Positions 63,959 through 64,000 of a stretch of DNA of 64,000 bases are shown piece by piece. This DNA comes from Rhizobium sp. P40RR-XXII (GTDB lineage Bacteria; Pseudomonadota; Alphaproteobacteria; Rhizobiales; Rhizobiaceae), in assembly GCF_012641405.1 (NCBI RefSeq), contig NZ_JABAII010000008.1:1-64000 (forward strand), written 5' to 3'. The notes below the pieces were generated by a model. It did not search any database. It saw nothing but the letters and a program-made list of their open reading frames with translations, and had not been told where the DNA came from. A program made the position numbers and the translations under genes. Within the stretch, counting starts at the first letter, position 1. Every line of letters begins with the position of its first letter.

Positions 63959-64000
63959 ATGAAGCGTACCTACCAACCATCCAAGCTTGTCCGCAAGCGT
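63959..64000 (+). CDS. rpmH: 50S ribosomal protein L34, 5' end only
   Basis: Fourteen codons from ATG 63959 to the window end read MKRTYQPSKLVRKR, identical to the start of bacterial L34. In bacteria rpmH is followed by rnpA and often yidC, which presumably lie beyond the edge. No strong Shine-Dalgarno is visible. Cut by the window, so completeness is unknown. Confidence 0.92.
   Translation, partial: MKRTYQPSKLVRKR

Noticed and set aside
1..64000. CRISPR array, prophage or integrative element
   Set aside because: No regularly spaced repeats, integrase, structural phage or conjugation genes; only one IS fragment at the left edge. The three tRNA genes have no flanking attachment repeats that I could see.

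Overview
This window reads as chromosomal DNA of a fast-growing Rhizobiaceae member, most likely Rhizobium. The evidence is high GC with alpha-proteobacterial codon use, a SAM-II riboswitch before metZ, GcrA, the frcBCAK fructose transporter layout, RIME-type and other Rhizobium-style intergenic palindromes, BA14K and PRC-barrel proteins, and an alpha-r14-type small RNA. The assignment is by recognition only, since no database search was possible.

Layout from left to right. 1-710: the 5' part of an IS4-type transposase running off the left edge, a dispersed repeat and tRNA-Gly. 0.77-9.5 kb: housekeeping genes dcd, metZ (SAM-II controlled), a DnaB-like orphan ATPase, apaG, then argD-argF-hslO read leftward, and gcrA behind a dense cluster of GANTC methylation sites. 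9.6-18.4 kb: the complete phosphate regulon phoR-pstSCAB-phoU-phoB with tandem PHO boxes, plus divergent ppk2, which links phosphate sensing, uptake and polyphosphate. 18.5-25.9 kb: mostly accessory genes (a membrane protein, nitronate monooxygenase, tRNA-Thr, a GT2 glycosyltransferase, a small monooxygenase, two tandem His-rich secreted proteins, and a LysR regulator with two helix-turn-helix domains). 26.3-30.2 kb: a four-gene OsmF/YehZYXW-type ABC importer.

30.2-42 kb: small enzymes, a PRC-barrel protein, fadD, pgi, fructokinase, pyrE, a TetR-controlled NmrA/DUF1772 pair, a diguanylate cyclase and pyrC. 42.3-47.9 kb: the frc fructose uptake locus (frcBCAK leftward, a ROK regulator and an RbsD/FucU-type mutarotase rightward). 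48-51.4 kb: a RIME element, a Ser/Cys proline racemase-superfamily enzyme with an atypical SDR, and a lipoprotein hydrolase. 51.58-51.70 kb: a three-hairpin small RNA with anti-Shine-Dalgarno loops. 52-59.5 kb: regulators paired with an aldo/keto reductase, methyltransferase, SDR, BA14K protein, drug exporter and SnoaL-like protein. 59.6-64 kb: tRNA-Arg, a HAMP histidine kinase, a chemoreceptor and the first 14 codons of rpmH at the right edge.

No phage, CRISPR array, toxin island or clearly new multi-gene system was found. The strongest non-coding signals are the small RNA, the riboswitch/terminator switch before metZ, three promoters of the general-stress (EcfG/RpoE2) type GGAAC-N16/17-CGTT, the four GANTC sites before gcrA, and a shared TTGACGT/ACGTCAA palindrome before two lipid or amino-acid catabolic genes. 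Gene starts are adjusted by ribosome-binding sites where these disagreed with the longest reading frame.
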